64,000 nucleotides of DNA from Smithella sp. (GCA_007244375.1 SCVW01000016.1:124001-188000); one strand, 5' to 3'; shown: positions 1 to 9,541, numbered from the stretch's first letter. Numbers and translations: made by a program. The notes: generated from the sequence alone by a model not told the origin.

Positions 1-1
1 C

Positions 2-148
2 GAGACCATTGATTTGCTGAGAAAATACTTGGTGTGGTCAAATAGAGACTTCATTTTTTCTAACCAAAACCGGCATCGAAATTTTGATGACCTTATTTAT
101 CAACACATTGAAAGTTTGTTGAGATGCCTCCAATGCGATAATCAATGA
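2..148 (+). CDS. C-terminal end of an unidentified protein (cut by window edge)
   Basis: An open frame runs in from the left edge and gives 48 residues before a TGA stop at 146-148. The visible tail is rich in aromatic and charged residues (ends LLRCLQCDNQ). I do not recognise the family. Its AT-rich composition matches the two recombinase genes that follow, so it probably belongs to the same integrated element. Too little is visible to assign a function. Confidence 0.4.
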   Translation, partial: ETIDLLRKYLVWSNRDFIFSNQNRHRNFDDLIYQHIESLLRCLQCDNQ

Positions 149-150
149 TA

Positions 151-180
151 AATATTAAGTAATTTCAATTACTTAATATT
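151..180. repeat. Perfect 13-bp inverted repeat (loxP/FRT-like geometry); third half-site copy at 291-303
   Basis: Bases 151-163 (AATATTAAGTAAT) and 168-180 (ATTACTTAATATT) are perfect reverse complements around the 4-nt centre TTCA. Read as 11-bp arms, the spacer is 8 bp, the geometry of loxP-type tyrosine recombinase sites. The same 13-mer ATTACTTAATATT recurs exactly at 291-303, next to the ribosome binding site of the tyrosine recombinase gene. It could be a recombination site, an autoregulatory operator or a hairpin; the sequence alone does not decide. Confidence 0.75.
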
Positions 181-229
181 GATATTACGAGCAAAATGCT
201 ATAAAAATCAATAATTTGCTTGTAATATC
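181..229. repeat. 15-bp inverted repeat with 19-bp spacer, abutting the preceding palindrome
   Basis: Bases 181-195 (GATATTACGAGCAAA) and 215-229 (TTTGCTTGTAATATC) are reverse complements with one mismatch. The repeat begins at the base after the 151-180 palindrome, so the two form a compact 79-bp array upstream of the tyrosine recombinase gene. Arm-type integrase sites or repressor operators are both plausible. Confidence 0.6.
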
Positions 230-318
230 CATTACTTGGCAAAGATTTCGCTTTACTTTTTGTATTAAATATTATATATAAATATCGAATATTACTTAAT
301 ATTTAGGAGAAAACAATA

Positions 319-945
319 ATGAGCGCAAAAAAAGAAGGAAAGACGATTTTACAGAATCCCAATCACCCGAAAAAAGGAGCTTCGACAGTTGTTCAACCGA
401 TTAGGGATGAGAAGAACATCAAGGCAATACGAAAAATTTTATCAGACAACCCACGAAATCATCTCCTATTCGTAATGGGAATAAACAATGGTTTACGTAC
501 AGGAGACCTTTTAAAGTTAAAGATAGGGGATGTAAGGACATTAAAAGAGGGCGAAAGCATAAACATCAAAGAGGGTAAAACCGGTAAGCAAAACATTTTG
601 GTAATTAATAAAACTGTTCATAAAACACTGAATCAATACTTAGCTGAATATAAGCTAAAAGATGATGATTATCTGTTCAAGAGCAGAAAAGGAAATAGGC
701 CTATCTCGATTCAAGCTGTCAATTTACTCATCAAGAAATGGACATCAGCAATCAATCTTAAAGGCAACTATGGAGCACATTCCTTACGTAAAACATGGGG
801 ATATTTCCAGCGAAAAGTATTCGGAGTTGGATTTGAGGTGCTCTGCAAGCGATATAATCATGCCAGCCCTGCCGTGACAATGCGGTATCTTGGGATATCG
901 GATAAAGAAGTTCAGCATATCCTTACGAATAATGAAATTGGATAA
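319..945 (+). CDS. Short tyrosine recombinase (catalytic domain only)
   Basis: A site-specific recombinase of the phage integrase/XerD superfamily, which cuts and rejoins DNA through a phosphotyrosine. The active-site set is visible: R60 (GLRTGDLL), K87 (EGKTGK), H154 and R157 (AHSLR), H181 and Y190 (MRYLG). At 208 residues it lacks the N-terminal SAM-like core-binding domain of full-length integrases (usually 300-400 residues), so it may rely on a partner or be a specialised small recombinase. The start is supported by AGGAGA about 8 nt upstream of ATG 319. It lies directly downstream of the 151-229 repeat array and just before a serine recombinase, which is an unusual pairing. The substrate site is unknown. 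Confidence 0.85.
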   Translation: MSAKKEGKTILQNPNHPKKGASTVVQPIRDEKNIKAIRKILSDNPRNHLLFVMGINNGLRTGDLLKLKIGDVRTLKEGESINIKEGKTGKQNILVINKTVHKTLNQYLAEYKLKDDDYLFKSRKGNRPISIQAVNLLIKKWTSAINLKGNYGAHSLRKTWGYFQRKVFGVGFEVLCKRYNHASPAVTMRYLGISDKEVQHILTNNEIG

Positions 946-999
946 AAAATAATTCTCAAAAAACGAAAGATTTGTGAAAAATAATATATAATAAAGATA

Positions 1000-2820
1000 A
1001 TGAACTTGACAAAACGAGGAGATAAGAAAAATTATATAATGCCACCGATGGTATATTCTTATATTAGGTTCAGTACTCCTGAGCAGATTAAAGGGGATTC
1101 TTTACGCCGACAGACCGAGTGGTCGGAGAAATACGCTAAAGAGCGTGGCTTTGTATTGGATGATAAATTAAAGCTACAAGACTTGGGATTAAGTGCTTAT
1201 TCAGGCGCACATCGAGATAGGGGTGCACTAGGGACATTTCTTCATCTAGTTGAATCAGGAAAAGTTGCCAAGGGTTCCATTTTGATAGTTGAAAGCCTTG
1301 ACCGCCTGTCACGGGAAGAAGTTTTTGTCGCACTCGAACAATTCATGGGACTAATAAGGAATGGGCTTAAAATTGTCACACTATCTGACAACCGAGAATA
1401 TGATAAAAACAACCTAGATGCTATTAACCTTGTCGTTTCCATTATGAGTATGTGTCGTGCACATGAGGAAAGTGCGGTTAAATCAATGCGTTTAGGAAAA
1501 GCATGGGAAAATAAGCGGACTCTTGCCGTCAATGGCACACAAAAACTTTCTAAAAAATGTCCGGCATGGTTAATTCTTAATAAAGAAAAAACAGAGTTCT
1601 TTCCGATGCCAAACAGAGTAAAAGAAATCCAACGAATTTTTAAAATGAAGCTTTCTGGTAAGGGAGCAACTGCCATTGTCCGGGAATTGAACCAAGGATC
1701 AGGATGGAAACCAGGAGACGATAAAAAAAAGAACGAAAATGAGGGCAAAAAAATCGAGTCTGCTTGGAGAGAAAGCTATATTAAAAAAATACTTAAAGAC
1801 CGCTCAGTGATTGGAGAATTCCAGCCACATCGTTTAGGCAGAGGGAAAAAGCGAGAACCCATAGGTGAACCAATACCAGATTATTACCCTAAAGTTATTG
1901 ACACGGATGACTTCTTTCGAGTTCAGGAACAAATCAAATCAAATATACATAAGGGCGGCAAAACCGGAAAGGTAAACAATCTTTTCACTCATATTGCAAA
2001 ATGTGGATACTGTGGAGGCCCGATGGCGTTTATTGACAAGGGGCCTGCCCCAAAAGGAGGACAACGATTGATTTGTGATAGAGCAAGGCGTGGATTGGAT
2101 TGCTGTCACACTTCTGTAAGATATGGCGAGTTTGAGGATTATATTTTAAAATTTTGTAAAGGGCTCCGTCCGCAAGATATTATGTCTAAGAATGACGAAA
2201 CTGAAACTGCCATAAATCTCTTAAAAAACGAATGTGAAGGAAAGATTGGTGAATTAACCTTTATAGAATCCGAAATTAAAAATATTACCGATAGCATTTC
2301 TATAACTAATGACCAAAGAGTGCGCAAAATACTTGATATAAAACTAACCGAAAAACTTGATAAACAAGTGGCTTTAAAACAAACCATAAATAATTTGAAA
2401 ATACAAATAGATAAAAAATCTCGATGTTTTGAGGATACAAAATTAACAATAACTTCAATGACGGAACTAATCGATTTTCTTAAAACAGACAAAAGAGAAA
2501 AACACATAGATTTACGTCTTAAACTTAGGGGTGAGATAAGAAAACTTGTTAACATGATAGAAGTCTACCCAGAAGGGATTCATGGATATTCAAGACAAAA
2601 TAGCAGTAAGTCCAAAAGATGTTTTAAACTTTTTTTTACATCTGGCAGCAATAGGCAGATATGTCCTCAGAAAGAATTACCTATCGAACGGGATTATGAT
2701 AGTGAAAGTGGAGAGACTCGAATTTTATATACATTGGGAAATTATGGAATATTTCAAAAAATAGTATCGAAAAATGGGCATATTGCTAGGAAAAAAATAA
2801 GGAATTATGCTAGAATTTAA
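1000..2820 (+). CDS. Large serine recombinase / integrase
   Basis: A large serine recombinase that would integrate and excise the element by a phosphoserine mechanism. The N-terminal resolvase domain carries catalytic S25 in YIRFSTPEQ, followed by GDSLRRQ and the DRLSR motif near 101-105. A recombinase domain follows (about 185-320), then a zinc ribbon (C335, C338, C359, C368/C369) and a long charged coiled-coil stretch (about 395-480), as expected for this family at 606 residues. The start is uncertain: ATG 1000 has no clear Shine-Dalgarno, while ATG 1039 or 1048 would begin closer to the conserved YSYIRFS and has GAGGAG farther upstream. The stop codon is 5 bp from the broken comM gene, which places this integrase at the element end next to its attachment site. 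Confidence 0.9.
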   Translation: MNLTKRGDKKNYIMPPMVYSYIRFSTPEQIKGDSLRRQTEWSEKYAKERGFVLDDKLKLQDLGLSAYSGAHRDRGALGTFLHLVESGKVAKGSILIVESLDRLSREEVFVALEQFMGLIRNGLKIVTLSDNREYDKNNLDAINLVVSIMSMCRAHEESAVKSMRLGKAWENKRTLAVNGTQKLSKKCPAWLILNKEKTEFFPMPNRVKEIQRIFKMKLSGKGATAIVRELNQGSGWKPGDDKKKNENEGKKIESAWRESYIKKILKDRSVIGEFQPHRLGRGKKREPIGEPIPDYYPKVIDTDDFFRVQEQIKSNIHKGGKTGKVNNLFTHIAKCGYCGGPMAFIDKGPAPKGGQRLICDRARRGLDCCHTSVRYGEFEDYILKFCKGLRPQDIMSKNDETETAINLLKNECEGKIGELTFIESEIKNITDSISITNDQRVRKILDIKLTEKLDKQVALKQTINNLKIQIDKKSRCFEDTKLTITSMTELIDFLKTDKREKHIDLRLKLRGEIRKLVNMIEVYPEGIHGYSRQNSSKSKRCFKLFFTSGSNRQICPQKELPIERDYDSESGETRILYTLGNYGIFQKIVSKNGHIARKKIRNYARI

Positions 2821-2825
2821 ATAGA

Positions 2826-3488
2826 TTATAATATTAGGACATTATGACCTCCTGCCGCCGCTATCTCCAATGCTCTTTTGGCCTGCCGCTGCCCTTTTAT
2901 TTCATTAAAATCCAAATCGTACTTGTTAGTTTTTTGAAAAATTTTATTTACATCAAAATAAAACGGTTCGATGTTTCTTCTTCCTTCCAGAAACTCCACG
3001 ACATCCGGCAGCGTTTTTACCGGAATTACATCAATCCCTTCTACCATTGCCGCTTCCACAGCGTTTTCTTCAGGAACAAATACTGATTTTATGCCCATGT
3101 CTTTTGCTTTGAAAGCAGCCGGTAAAACGCCGTTTACTCTTTTTATACTTCCATCGAGTGATAGTTCTCCGATAAAGAAACACTCCTTTAAATCAGCCTC
3201 TTTGATTAGTTCTTCCGCAGCCAAAATGCCCACAGCGATAGGAAGATCAAAACCGGTCCCCTCTTTTTTAATATCAGCAGGAGCCAGATTGATGGTTACA
3301 TGACTGCGGGGAAAACGATAACCTGAATTTTTTATGGCAGCCTTGATCCTGTCCCTGCTTTCTTTAACCGAAGCATCCGGCAGACCTACTGTAGAAAATT
3401 GAGGCAAACCCTGAGATGTATCCACCTCAACAAACACAGGATATGACTCCATGCCAATGACACTCATACTAATTACTTTAACAAACAT
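2826..3488 (-). pseudogene. comM: comM/yifB-family AAA ATPase, 5' part only (interrupted by element)
   Basis: The product matches the N-terminal half of ComM/YifB (Mg-chelatase-like AAA+ helicase, linked in other bacteria to natural transformation and branch migration). About 220 of the usual ~500 residues remain, starting MFVKVIS and including the Lon-like fold region (NLAPADIKKEGTGFDLPIA). The frame stops right after AAAGGHNVLIL, before the P-loop, so Walker A, Walker B and the Mg-chelatase C-terminal region are missing. The cut end abuts the serine recombinase gene, so integration explains the loss. The N-terminal piece alone cannot be an ATPase. comM is a known integration hot spot elsewhere (AbaR islands in Acinetobacter), although those arrive by a different, Tn7-like route. 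Confidence 0.9.
2829..2850. other. Putative attachment-site junction between integrated element and comM
   Basis: Read on the minus strand, comM coding similarity runs through GGHNVL and is lost at about 2831-2840, where an in-frame TAA (2826-2828) ends the frame. In intact ComM proteins this point continues into MIGPPGSGKT, the Walker A motif. The loss of similarity next to an integrase stop codon marks the likely crossover. The matching half-site should lie at the other element end, left of this window. Confidence 0.6.
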
Positions 3489-3758
3489 TGGGTCCTCTTC
3501 ATCTAAGTCATAATATTATGAGGATATTCATTAACAAATTGAGTAAACTTACATCAAAGCCAGTAGAATCAGCTATGATAAGTTACCATGCTGAAGAGAT
3601 AACTTGTAATAAATCGGCGTGAAATACTAGCGAATCGCAATTTTTATATCAAGATATTTATTGAAGGAAAAACAAATTAAGAGTTTATTTGTTATAATCG
3701 AATGGCAAAATTCATTACTTTTATTGAGTCGGGATTTTAAGTAACGGGCTTAAAAATG

Positions 3759-4562
3759 CTATTTATTACTGTACCAGCATTTAGGCAAATGAAGAGAAGG
3801 TTTGTTTTTTGTATTATCATAATCCAGTGGATGCGGAAAACTTTTAACAAATGATGGATTATTTATGCGATCGTTTCGCAAGAAAGTGAGTTCTGCCACT
3901 GCCGGAATTTCTATGTCTCCAAATTTTACAGATTTAGCACAATTATTGGGATGATTATGTACACAAGTGTGTGTTTGTAAAATTTTTTCAAACACCTGTG
4001 ATGCCACTTTAAAAAAAGGTGAACTCCAGAGTTCGTCCAGATGATGAAACTCAATAACTATAATCCGGAAACGTTTCAACAAATCATCCGAAGCAACTAA
4101 TAAAACCTCATATTCAGAACCTTCTATATCCATTTGCAGCAATAATTCACCTTGTGAATCGGGCAATGATAATTTTACCCAATCATCAATAGTAATAATA
4201 TTATTGCTGGTTCTAATACCAATATGTTTTTTTATGAAAACAAAAAGTTCGTGATATTGAGCTGGCTTATCTAAAGATCCATCTGCCAGAAAAATCTTCA
4301 TTCCTCTGTCCGCACAATCCTTTTCAAATACGGAATCAAAACCAACACCGGGTGAAAAACATGCTTCAATTCCATCAAGATCATCCGGAACAAGATATCC
4401 TCCATCACCTAATACTCCCAAACGAATCAATTCCTTGTCGCAGAACACAGGCTGTAATTTGTTTAACAATGATTGTATCTTGTCTTTTTCCGTCTTCTTA
4501 TGAGGATACAAATTTATTGCCGCAAGCAGACTAAGAGCAGGCTCTAATATAAACTTTTTCAT
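3759..4562 (-). CDS. FkbM-family SAM-dependent methyltransferase
   Basis: Resembles the FkbM methyltransferase family, which O-methylates sugars or small molecules, often in surface-polysaccharide or secondary-metabolite pathways. The diagnostic stretch LLQMDIEGSEYEVLL sits mid-protein, preceded by the glycine-rich LGVLGDGGYLVPDD region and FSPGVGFDS. I chose the start at 4562 (MKKFILEP) because AAGAGA lies about 8 nt upstream. A longer form starting at 4595 adds 11 residues but lacks a visible ribosome binding site. It stands alone between the broken comM and another methyltransferase on the same strand, so the substrate cannot be inferred. Confidence 0.75.
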   Translation of the reverse strand: MKKFILEPALSLLAAINLYPHKKTEKDKIQSLLNKLQPVFCDKELIRLGVLGDGGYLVPDDLDGIEACFSPGVGFDSVFEKDCADRGMKIFLADGSLDKPAQYHELFVFIKKHIGIRTSNNIITIDDWVKLSLPDSQGELLLQMDIEGSEYEVLLVASDDLLKRFRIIVIEFHHLDELWSSPFFKVASQVFEKILQTHTCVHNHPNNCAKSVKFGDIEIPAVAELTFLRNDRINNPSFVKSFPHPLDYDNTKNKPSLHLPKCWYSNK

Positions 4563-4752
4563 TGTTGATTCTCTTATTTCTTTTTTAATTAACATTTGTT
4601 TTTTTCAATTAAAATATTCATAAAATACTACCAGATCTAACGCAAGATATTTTCTCGAAAAACAGTGAATTTGTTTGATGAGTGCCTTTAATTCTTACTG
4701 ACGTGAAATTATTTTCTGTGTTTTGCCAGAATGCAAAAGATAAGACCAGATG

Positions 4753-5760
4753 CTATTTTTTACAAACCGCAATTCCATGGATTCTGAAAGGTTCATAAAC
4801 GAGTCTTATATTTTCAAGCATAAAGCCGCCATGGACTATCAAATCAGCAAATTCATCTTCGCTACGATAGATCATTGGCCATATGAGTACCCAATCGAGA
4901 AATATCTTTTCCCTGTTTTTTCTAATATTGCAGGTAATAAAAATTCCGCCATCGGGAATCTGTTTTCTGATCAGATCAATTAAAGTTATTGCCTGGCGGC
5001 GAGAACGATAATCCAGAAAACCCATCAATTCAATGATATGTGGTTGAAAGACACGGGCAACGTCTTCAATAACTTTCGTTGTATCATTAACATAAGAGAA
5101 TCTATCACTAAAACCAGCCTCTCCGACAATTTTCTTAGCTTCATCAATGGCACTGGAATCGGCATCAAGGAGAAGGACCTTTACATTGATATGCGGACAT
5201 CTTTTCATGGCTTTCACTAATTCCTGAGCGGACCCGGAAGCAATTGAAAGGAGACGAATCTCCTTTTCTGCCGGAAATTCGGCAAGGGCCTCTACCAGAA
5301 GATTAACAACAATCTTATACCTGTTAGTTACAGCTTGACGATTTTCAAATTTACCTATCCAGTACCGTGTTATCCATCCTTCAAAATTTCTCTTTAATTG
5401 AGGCTTTATTTTTTCGTGATAGTTGTAAAACAAATCAAGTGAACGCCAGCCAGTCGCTCCGTATTTTGCCTGACGATTGAATTTACTGAAACGGTCAAAG
5501 GCGAAACTCGAAACATGATACTGATCACGTCCCATATCCCAGAGGATCTTATTAAGAGAACCACCACTGGTAATTTTCCTGTACAAGGCCTGAACAAAAT
5601 TGGTCATCATGGCAATCAAACTAGTTGCCCATACACCGCTAACATAGAAAACGTTTCGGCGATCATATTCTCCACCAAATTCATCCGGCTCAAATATATG
5701 TATGTAAAATTCACCTTTCCCCGTTTTTATCTTGTAATTTTTAATGACTTCTGTCCCCAC
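4753..5760 (-). CDS. Class I SAM-dependent methyltransferase, substrate unknown
   Basis: The C-terminal half of this 335-residue protein has the Rossmann methyltransferase signature: motif I in RLLSIASGSAQEL, an acidic strand end in VKVLLLDADSSAID, and a post-motif region GGIFITCNIRKNRE. The N-terminal ~130 residues have no motif I recognise; they include a hydrophobic patch (VSGVWATSLIAMMTNFVQAL) and many aromatics. It is 160 bp from the FkbM gene and on the same strand, so co-transcription is possible. The downstream neighbour in transcription is that FkbM methyltransferase. No substrate is suggested by the sequence. Confidence 0.65.
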   Translation of the reverse strand: MGTEVIKNYKIKTGKGEFYIHIFEPDEFGGEYDRRNVFYVSGVWATSLIAMMTNFVQALYRKITSGGSLNKILWDMGRDQYHVSSFAFDRFSKFNRQAKYGATGWRSLDLFYNYHEKIKPQLKRNFEGWITRYWIGKFENRQAVTNRYKIVVNLLVEALAEFPAEKEIRLLSIASGSAQELVKAMKRCPHINVKVLLLDADSSAIDEAKKIVGEAGFSDRFSYVNDTTKVIEDVARVFQPHIIELMGFLDYRSRRQAITLIDLIRKQIPDGGIFITCNIRKNREKIFLDWVLIWPMIYRSEDEFADLIVHGGFMLENIRLVYEPFRIHGIAVCKK

Positions 5761-5810
5761 TTCACCATGTTAAAATTATTACAGCACAGCATTTATCTTT
5801 TTTAAGACTA

Positions 5811-7838
5811 TCAATCCGAACAAACTCTATTTTTCCCGTTCTTTTTCCCCTGATACATAAGACGATCAACCCTGTTAACGAAAGCTTTCATATCCTCATG
5901 TTTCTTGTATTGCGCAACTCCTATACTCACTGTAAGATATACTTGTTTATCCGGTATCGGAGAAAAATTCTCTTTCTTTAACTCTTCTCCAATTCTCTCC
6001 GCGGTAACGACACCTTCTTCGTTTGTTGTCATAGGCAAAATTATTGTAAATTCCTCACCGCCGTAACGATATGCGGAATCTTCTTTGCGCAAACATCTTT
6101 TTATAACCCGCCCAAGCCGGAATAAAACCTGATCTCCCTCAATATGGCCATAAGTATCATTGAATATTTTAAAATCATCCAGGTCAAGAAGAAGAAGGGT
6201 TAAAGGATAATCACGGCGTTCCAGCCGGTCAAGTTCCCTTTTTAGCTGATGGTAAAAATATCTGGAATTATAAAGCTGGGTAAGTTCATCGATAATACTA
6301 AGTTCGCGGTATCTTTTTTCACTGTCTCTTAACTTTTTTTCTACCATTTTACGATCGGTAATATCGCGAACAATGGCCTGAATGTAATATTTGTCCATAT
6401 TGCTGAAGGCGTTCAGGCTGACCTCTGCATCAAACAGAGTTCCATCGTAACGTCTGTGTTTCCACTCAAAGAACTGTGTCTGACCTCTTAGTGCAGCATT
6501 GATCTTTTCCTGAGCTTTCTGTATGGATTTGTTCCCGTCAGGCTGAGTTTCCGGGGAAAAAAGATAAGGGGGCTGCCCGACAATCTGTTCTCTGCTGCAA
6601 CGAAACATCTCCAACGACTTTAAATTGCAATGAATAAAGATATCCTGATCCATTAGGAAAACGGCATCGTTGGCTGTTTCGAAAAGAGTCCGGAATTTTG
6701 ATTCGCTCTCTTGTAAAGCTTCCTCCGCCCGCTTGCGGTCGGTAATATCCTGATATATAATTTGAAACTGCTTTTCACCATTCCAAAGTGTCTCTTTACA
6801 GAAAACCTGAAGATTACGGATTTCACCATTCTTCCTGACAATATCAATGGTATATTCTGAAGGAACATAAACTCCTTTTTTTCTCCTCTCGTTTCTGAGC
6901 TTGGATTCTTCATAGCTCTTTTTTGTGTAGCGCCTCTCAACAGGGGTTAGTTTCAATTCTTCAATGCTGCCATAACCATATAAATCCAAAATAGCCCGGT
7001 TAGCATAAATAATTTCCCCATCTGCGGTAACAATACAAATACCCATCGGAGATTCATTTATAGACCGGTGGAAATTATCTTCGCTTAGCCTTAACGCCTC
7101 TACCGCCTGCTTGTGGCTGGCAATTTCCTGTTTAAGCGCCTGATTAGTAAGCAAATAATCAGCTGTTCGCCTTTTCACCCGCTCTTCCAGTTCCTGATTC
7201 ACTTCATTAACCCTCTCCCGCTCAACCTCCAGTTGCTGCGTCAGGAAAAAATCACGTCTGGCATAAAATTCGATGAAATAACAGGCAAGCATTCCAAGGG
7301 CGTTTGCACTGATTAAAAAAAAGTTATTGTTAATAAGAATATCAAATGGTATCGGATTTATCCAAATGGCAGTTATTTCATACAATACAACCAGCATCCA
7401 TCCGGCCAGTGAAGCCCACAGAAACTGAAGACGTATAAAAGTGTAGCCCCACATAAAAACAAGCATCAGACCGGCATAATAATAATAATTGACCGGCGGC
7501 GGAGCAATAGCAATCATACAAATAATGCCACCACCGGCAATAATAAGAATACTGGCCAGAATAGGCTGCATGTGCCGTTCAAAAAAATTTAAAAACGATA
7601 TCAGCAAGACCCCTATTAGCAGAGGACAAACGATAACAAAACGAATAACCCATACGGTGTATTTTTGTTGAGGCATGAGTAGAGAATCGAGAACACCAAA
7701 AGTCGCGTAAAGAAGCGCTCCCAATATCAAAAAGATGCGGATTTGAGGAAGTGATACACGATAGTAATTACTAAGAAACAGCGTTTCAAGATTCGAAGAT
7801 TTACCGGAAAATTTCAGTGTTAGCAGGTGCAATTTCAT
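5811..7838 (-). CDS. Membrane-bound PAS-PAS-GGDEF diguanylate cyclase
   Basis: Predicted to make cyclic di-GMP from two GTP in response to a membrane or ligand signal. In order: an N-terminal membrane region of about six hydrophobic segments (residues ~30-200), a coiled coil (~200-250, rich in E/R/Q), PAS domain 1 with PAC tail (~255-380, ending [14 protein letters not shown]), PAS domain 2 (~385-505, ending [13 protein letters not shown]), and a GGDEF domain to the C terminus. The active-site loop is GGEEF at 593-597, a functional variant. An RxxD inhibitory site (RKED, 584-587) sits exactly five residues before it, so product feedback is expected. It stands alone on its strand with long flanking gaps. 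Confidence 0.9.
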   Translation of the reverse strand: MKLHLLTLKFSGKSSNLETLFLSNYYRVSLPQIRIFLILGALLYATFGVLDSLLMPQQKYTVWVIRFVIVCPLLIGVLLISFLNFFERHMQPILASILIIAGGGIICMIAIAPPPVNYYYYAGLMLVFMWGYTFIRLQFLWASLAGWMLVVLYEITAIWINPIPFDILINNNFFLISANALGMLACYFIEFYARRDFFLTQQLEVERERVNEVNQELEERVKRRTADYLLTNQALKQEIASHKQAVEALRLSEDNFHRSINESPMGICIVTADGEIIYANRAILDLYGYGSIEELKLTPVERRYTKKSYEESKLRNERRKKGVYVPSEYTIDIVRKNGEIRNLQVFCKETLWNGEKQFQIIYQDITDRKRAEEALQESESKFRTLFETANDAVFLMDQDIFIHCNLKSLEMFRCSREQIVGQPPYLFSPETQPDGNKSIQKAQEKINAALRGQTQFFEWKHRRYDGTLFDAEVSLNAFSNMDKYYIQAIVRDITDRKMVEKKLRDSEKRYRELSIIDELTQLYNSRYFYHQLKRELDRLERRDYPLTLLLLDLDDFKIFNDTYGHIEGDQVLFRLGRVIKRCLRKEDSAYRYGGEEFTIILPMTTNEEGVVTAERIGEELKKENFSPIPDKQVYLTVSIGVAQYKKHEDMKAFVNRVDRLMYQGKKNGKNRVCSD

Positions 7839-8368
7839 AACGAATCTAATGACTTATGACTATGATTTGTTTTATAAAGTCGAGCAAACCTTTTCTCTAA
7901 AAATATTATTGGACAAGATTATTCTTTGTTAACCGCCATAAACTTCGGCAGCGTTGTAGCATTTCAGTTCTATATTCCTTAGCTCCCGATACTAACGAAT
8001 ATAAATTATTTTACTTTGTTTACATATATCATCATAGCCGGGAAATAACAATATTCATTACAAGAATAAATTATGAGTCCTTACGAATGCTTATGTTCTC
8101 GAACAGCGGTAAAAAATAACCTTCGGACAAGCAAACTCCAGTCGAATGAATTCAAAAATATTAAAAAAAATATTTACGTTTCTTGACTCATTAATTGGCC
8201 TATGCTAAAGGTCAAAAAATTCGACTGGAGCTTTCCCAAATAGAATATTAAGATTTTTTTTATTATAAGATTCTCCGCGATTTAGGGTAAATTTATTCCT
8301 GAGCTGAAGTTGAGAATTTCAAAATCGCGGGTTTATTTTAATCACAAATTATATAGTCAATAAATGTC
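7839..8368. promoter_or_regulatory. 530-bp gap: long inverted repeat and structured moaC leader
   Basis: No credible gene is seen. Two structures stand out. First, a perfect 12-bp inverted repeat, CTCCAGTCGAAT at 8136-8147 and ATTCGACTGGAG at 8219-8230, separated by 71 bp. Second, a 9-bp perfect stem, CCGCGATTT at 8275-8283 and AAATCGCGG at 8322-8330, enclosing a 38-nt loop and ending 38 nt before the moaC start. The second could be an RNA leader element controlling moaC. It does not obviously match the molybdenum cofactor riboswitch by eye. Confidence 0.4.
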
Positions 8369-8854
8369 ATGAAAAAATTATCCCATTTAAATAATAAAGG
8401 CCGAGTTCAAATGGTGGATGTTACAGCCAAAGCAGAGACAATTCGTAAGGCGAAAGCCCGGGGAATTGTTAAAATGGACCCCCAAACTTTGAAACTAATA
8501 GAAAAAGGGGAAATTGCCAAAGGTAATGTTTTGACAACAGCAAAAATTGCCGGCATTATGGCAGCAAAAAAAACAGGTGAACTTATTCCTCTTTGTCATC
8601 CACTGGAATTAACTGGAATTGACATAAATTTTAATATCGATCGTAAAAACGCTCAAATTGAAATAGAATCTCAGGTGCAAATTACAGGGAAAACCGGGGT
8701 GGAAATAGAAGCGCTCACAGCTGTGAGCATTGCAGCTTTAACTATTTATGATATGTGTAAAGCTGTAAACAAAAAAATAGTTATCGGGGAAATTATGCTT
8801 TTAGAAAAAAGCGGGGGCAAGAGCGGTACTTTTGTCCGTGAAACATCAAGATGA
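8369..8854 (+). CDS. moaC: Cyclic pyranopterin monophosphate synthase MoaC
   Basis: MoaC converts the cyclic GTP intermediate made by MoaA into cyclic pyranopterin monophosphate in molybdenum/tungsten cofactor synthesis. The 161-residue length is typical. Signature segments are present: MVDVTAK (15-21), LIPLCHPLELT (72-82, with H77), EALTAVSIAALTIYDMCKA (about 114-132), and KSGGKSG. D128 and K131 fall at the same numbers as the catalytic pair in E. coli MoaC. No strong Shine-Dalgarno is visible before ATG 8369. No other moa genes are nearby, so it is a stand-alone copy with a structured leader upstream. Confidence 0.95.
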   Translation: MKKLSHLNNKGRVQMVDVTAKAETIRKAKARGIVKMDPQTLKLIEKGEIAKGNVLTTAKIAGIMAAKKTGELIPLCHPLELTGIDINFNIDRKNAQIEIESQVQITGKTGVEIEALTAVSIAALTIYDMCKAVNKKIVIGEIMLLEKSGGKSGTFVRETSR

Positions 8855-8946
8855 CAAGCAAATTACGGTTAGATTTGTTGCTCGAATTAACCATAAAATG
8901 TACAAAATAATATTCATTCAATTAAATTAAATCCGGACGATAACAA

Positions 8947-9462
8947 ATGACACAAAATACTTTTAAAATTAAAAAGGCCTTTTTAGTGCCTTTCGTCATC
9001 ATAGTTATTCTTTTGTTTATACTGTTTTTAATCAGTTTATGTAAAGGTCAAATGATGGAGCGAATCATTTTGGTAGTTTCATTTGTCATCACCCTGTTTA
9101 TTGCCGTTGAGGCAAAAAGAAGAAAGGTTATTGTATCTAACGAAGGATTAAAAATTGAGAAATTTTTCAGGATAAAAGAATTTATTTGGGAAGAAATTAC
9201 ACAATTAGGCGTTGTTATCTTGCGCAACAAAATATATTTTATATTAACAACAACTAAAGGATTTTATTTTTTTTCCAACTTATTGGAAAATCATGCTTTA
9301 CTTATTCGTTTTATTGTGGATAAATTAAATACTGAAAAAGTTGAAATAGAAGTTAAAAATTATCTGGAAAATCCTGTTGAACAGCGTTCTTTAATTGTTA
9401 TGTGTTGGTTCGGTGTTTTAATCATTGCTGCCTTTATAATTTTAAAATTGTTATCATTTTAA
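8947..9462 (+). CDS. Small membrane protein with PH-like domain
   Basis: The 171-residue product has two hydrophobic segments near the N terminus (~11-31 and ~38-53), a soluble beta-rich middle (VIVSNEGLKIEKFF, EFIWEEITQLGVVIL, KIYFILTTTKGFYFFSN) and a C-terminal membrane segment (~150-169). The middle resembles bacterial PH-like domains (the arrangement strand, WEEI, strand, TTTKG), which is inference from pattern only. It sits between moaC and a Fis-like gene on the same strand with 90-bp gaps. Function is unknown. Confidence 0.6.
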   Translation: MTQNTFKIKKAFLVPFVIIVILLFILFLISLCKGQMMERIILVVSFVITLFIAVEAKRRKVIVSNEGLKIEKFFRIKEFIWEEITQLGVVILRNKIYFILTTTKGFYFFSNLLENHALLIRFIVDKLNTEKVEIEVKNYLENPVEQRSLIVMCWFGVLIIAAFIILKLLSF

Positions 9463-9541
9463 ACTTTAAACTAATCATTTTCTTAAAGTAAATTTTTACC
9501 TTTTCAGCAAATTTTACCCGAAAGGAGTAAGCATTCAAAAA

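Noticed and set aside
8183-8206. TTGACT..TATGCT as a promoter for moaC
   Set aside because: The spacer is 12 bp, too short for sigma-70 recognition.
8240-8340. Molybdenum cofactor riboswitch before moaC
   Set aside because: A stem is present, but I could not match the conserved riboswitch elements by eye, so only a generic structured leader is claimed.
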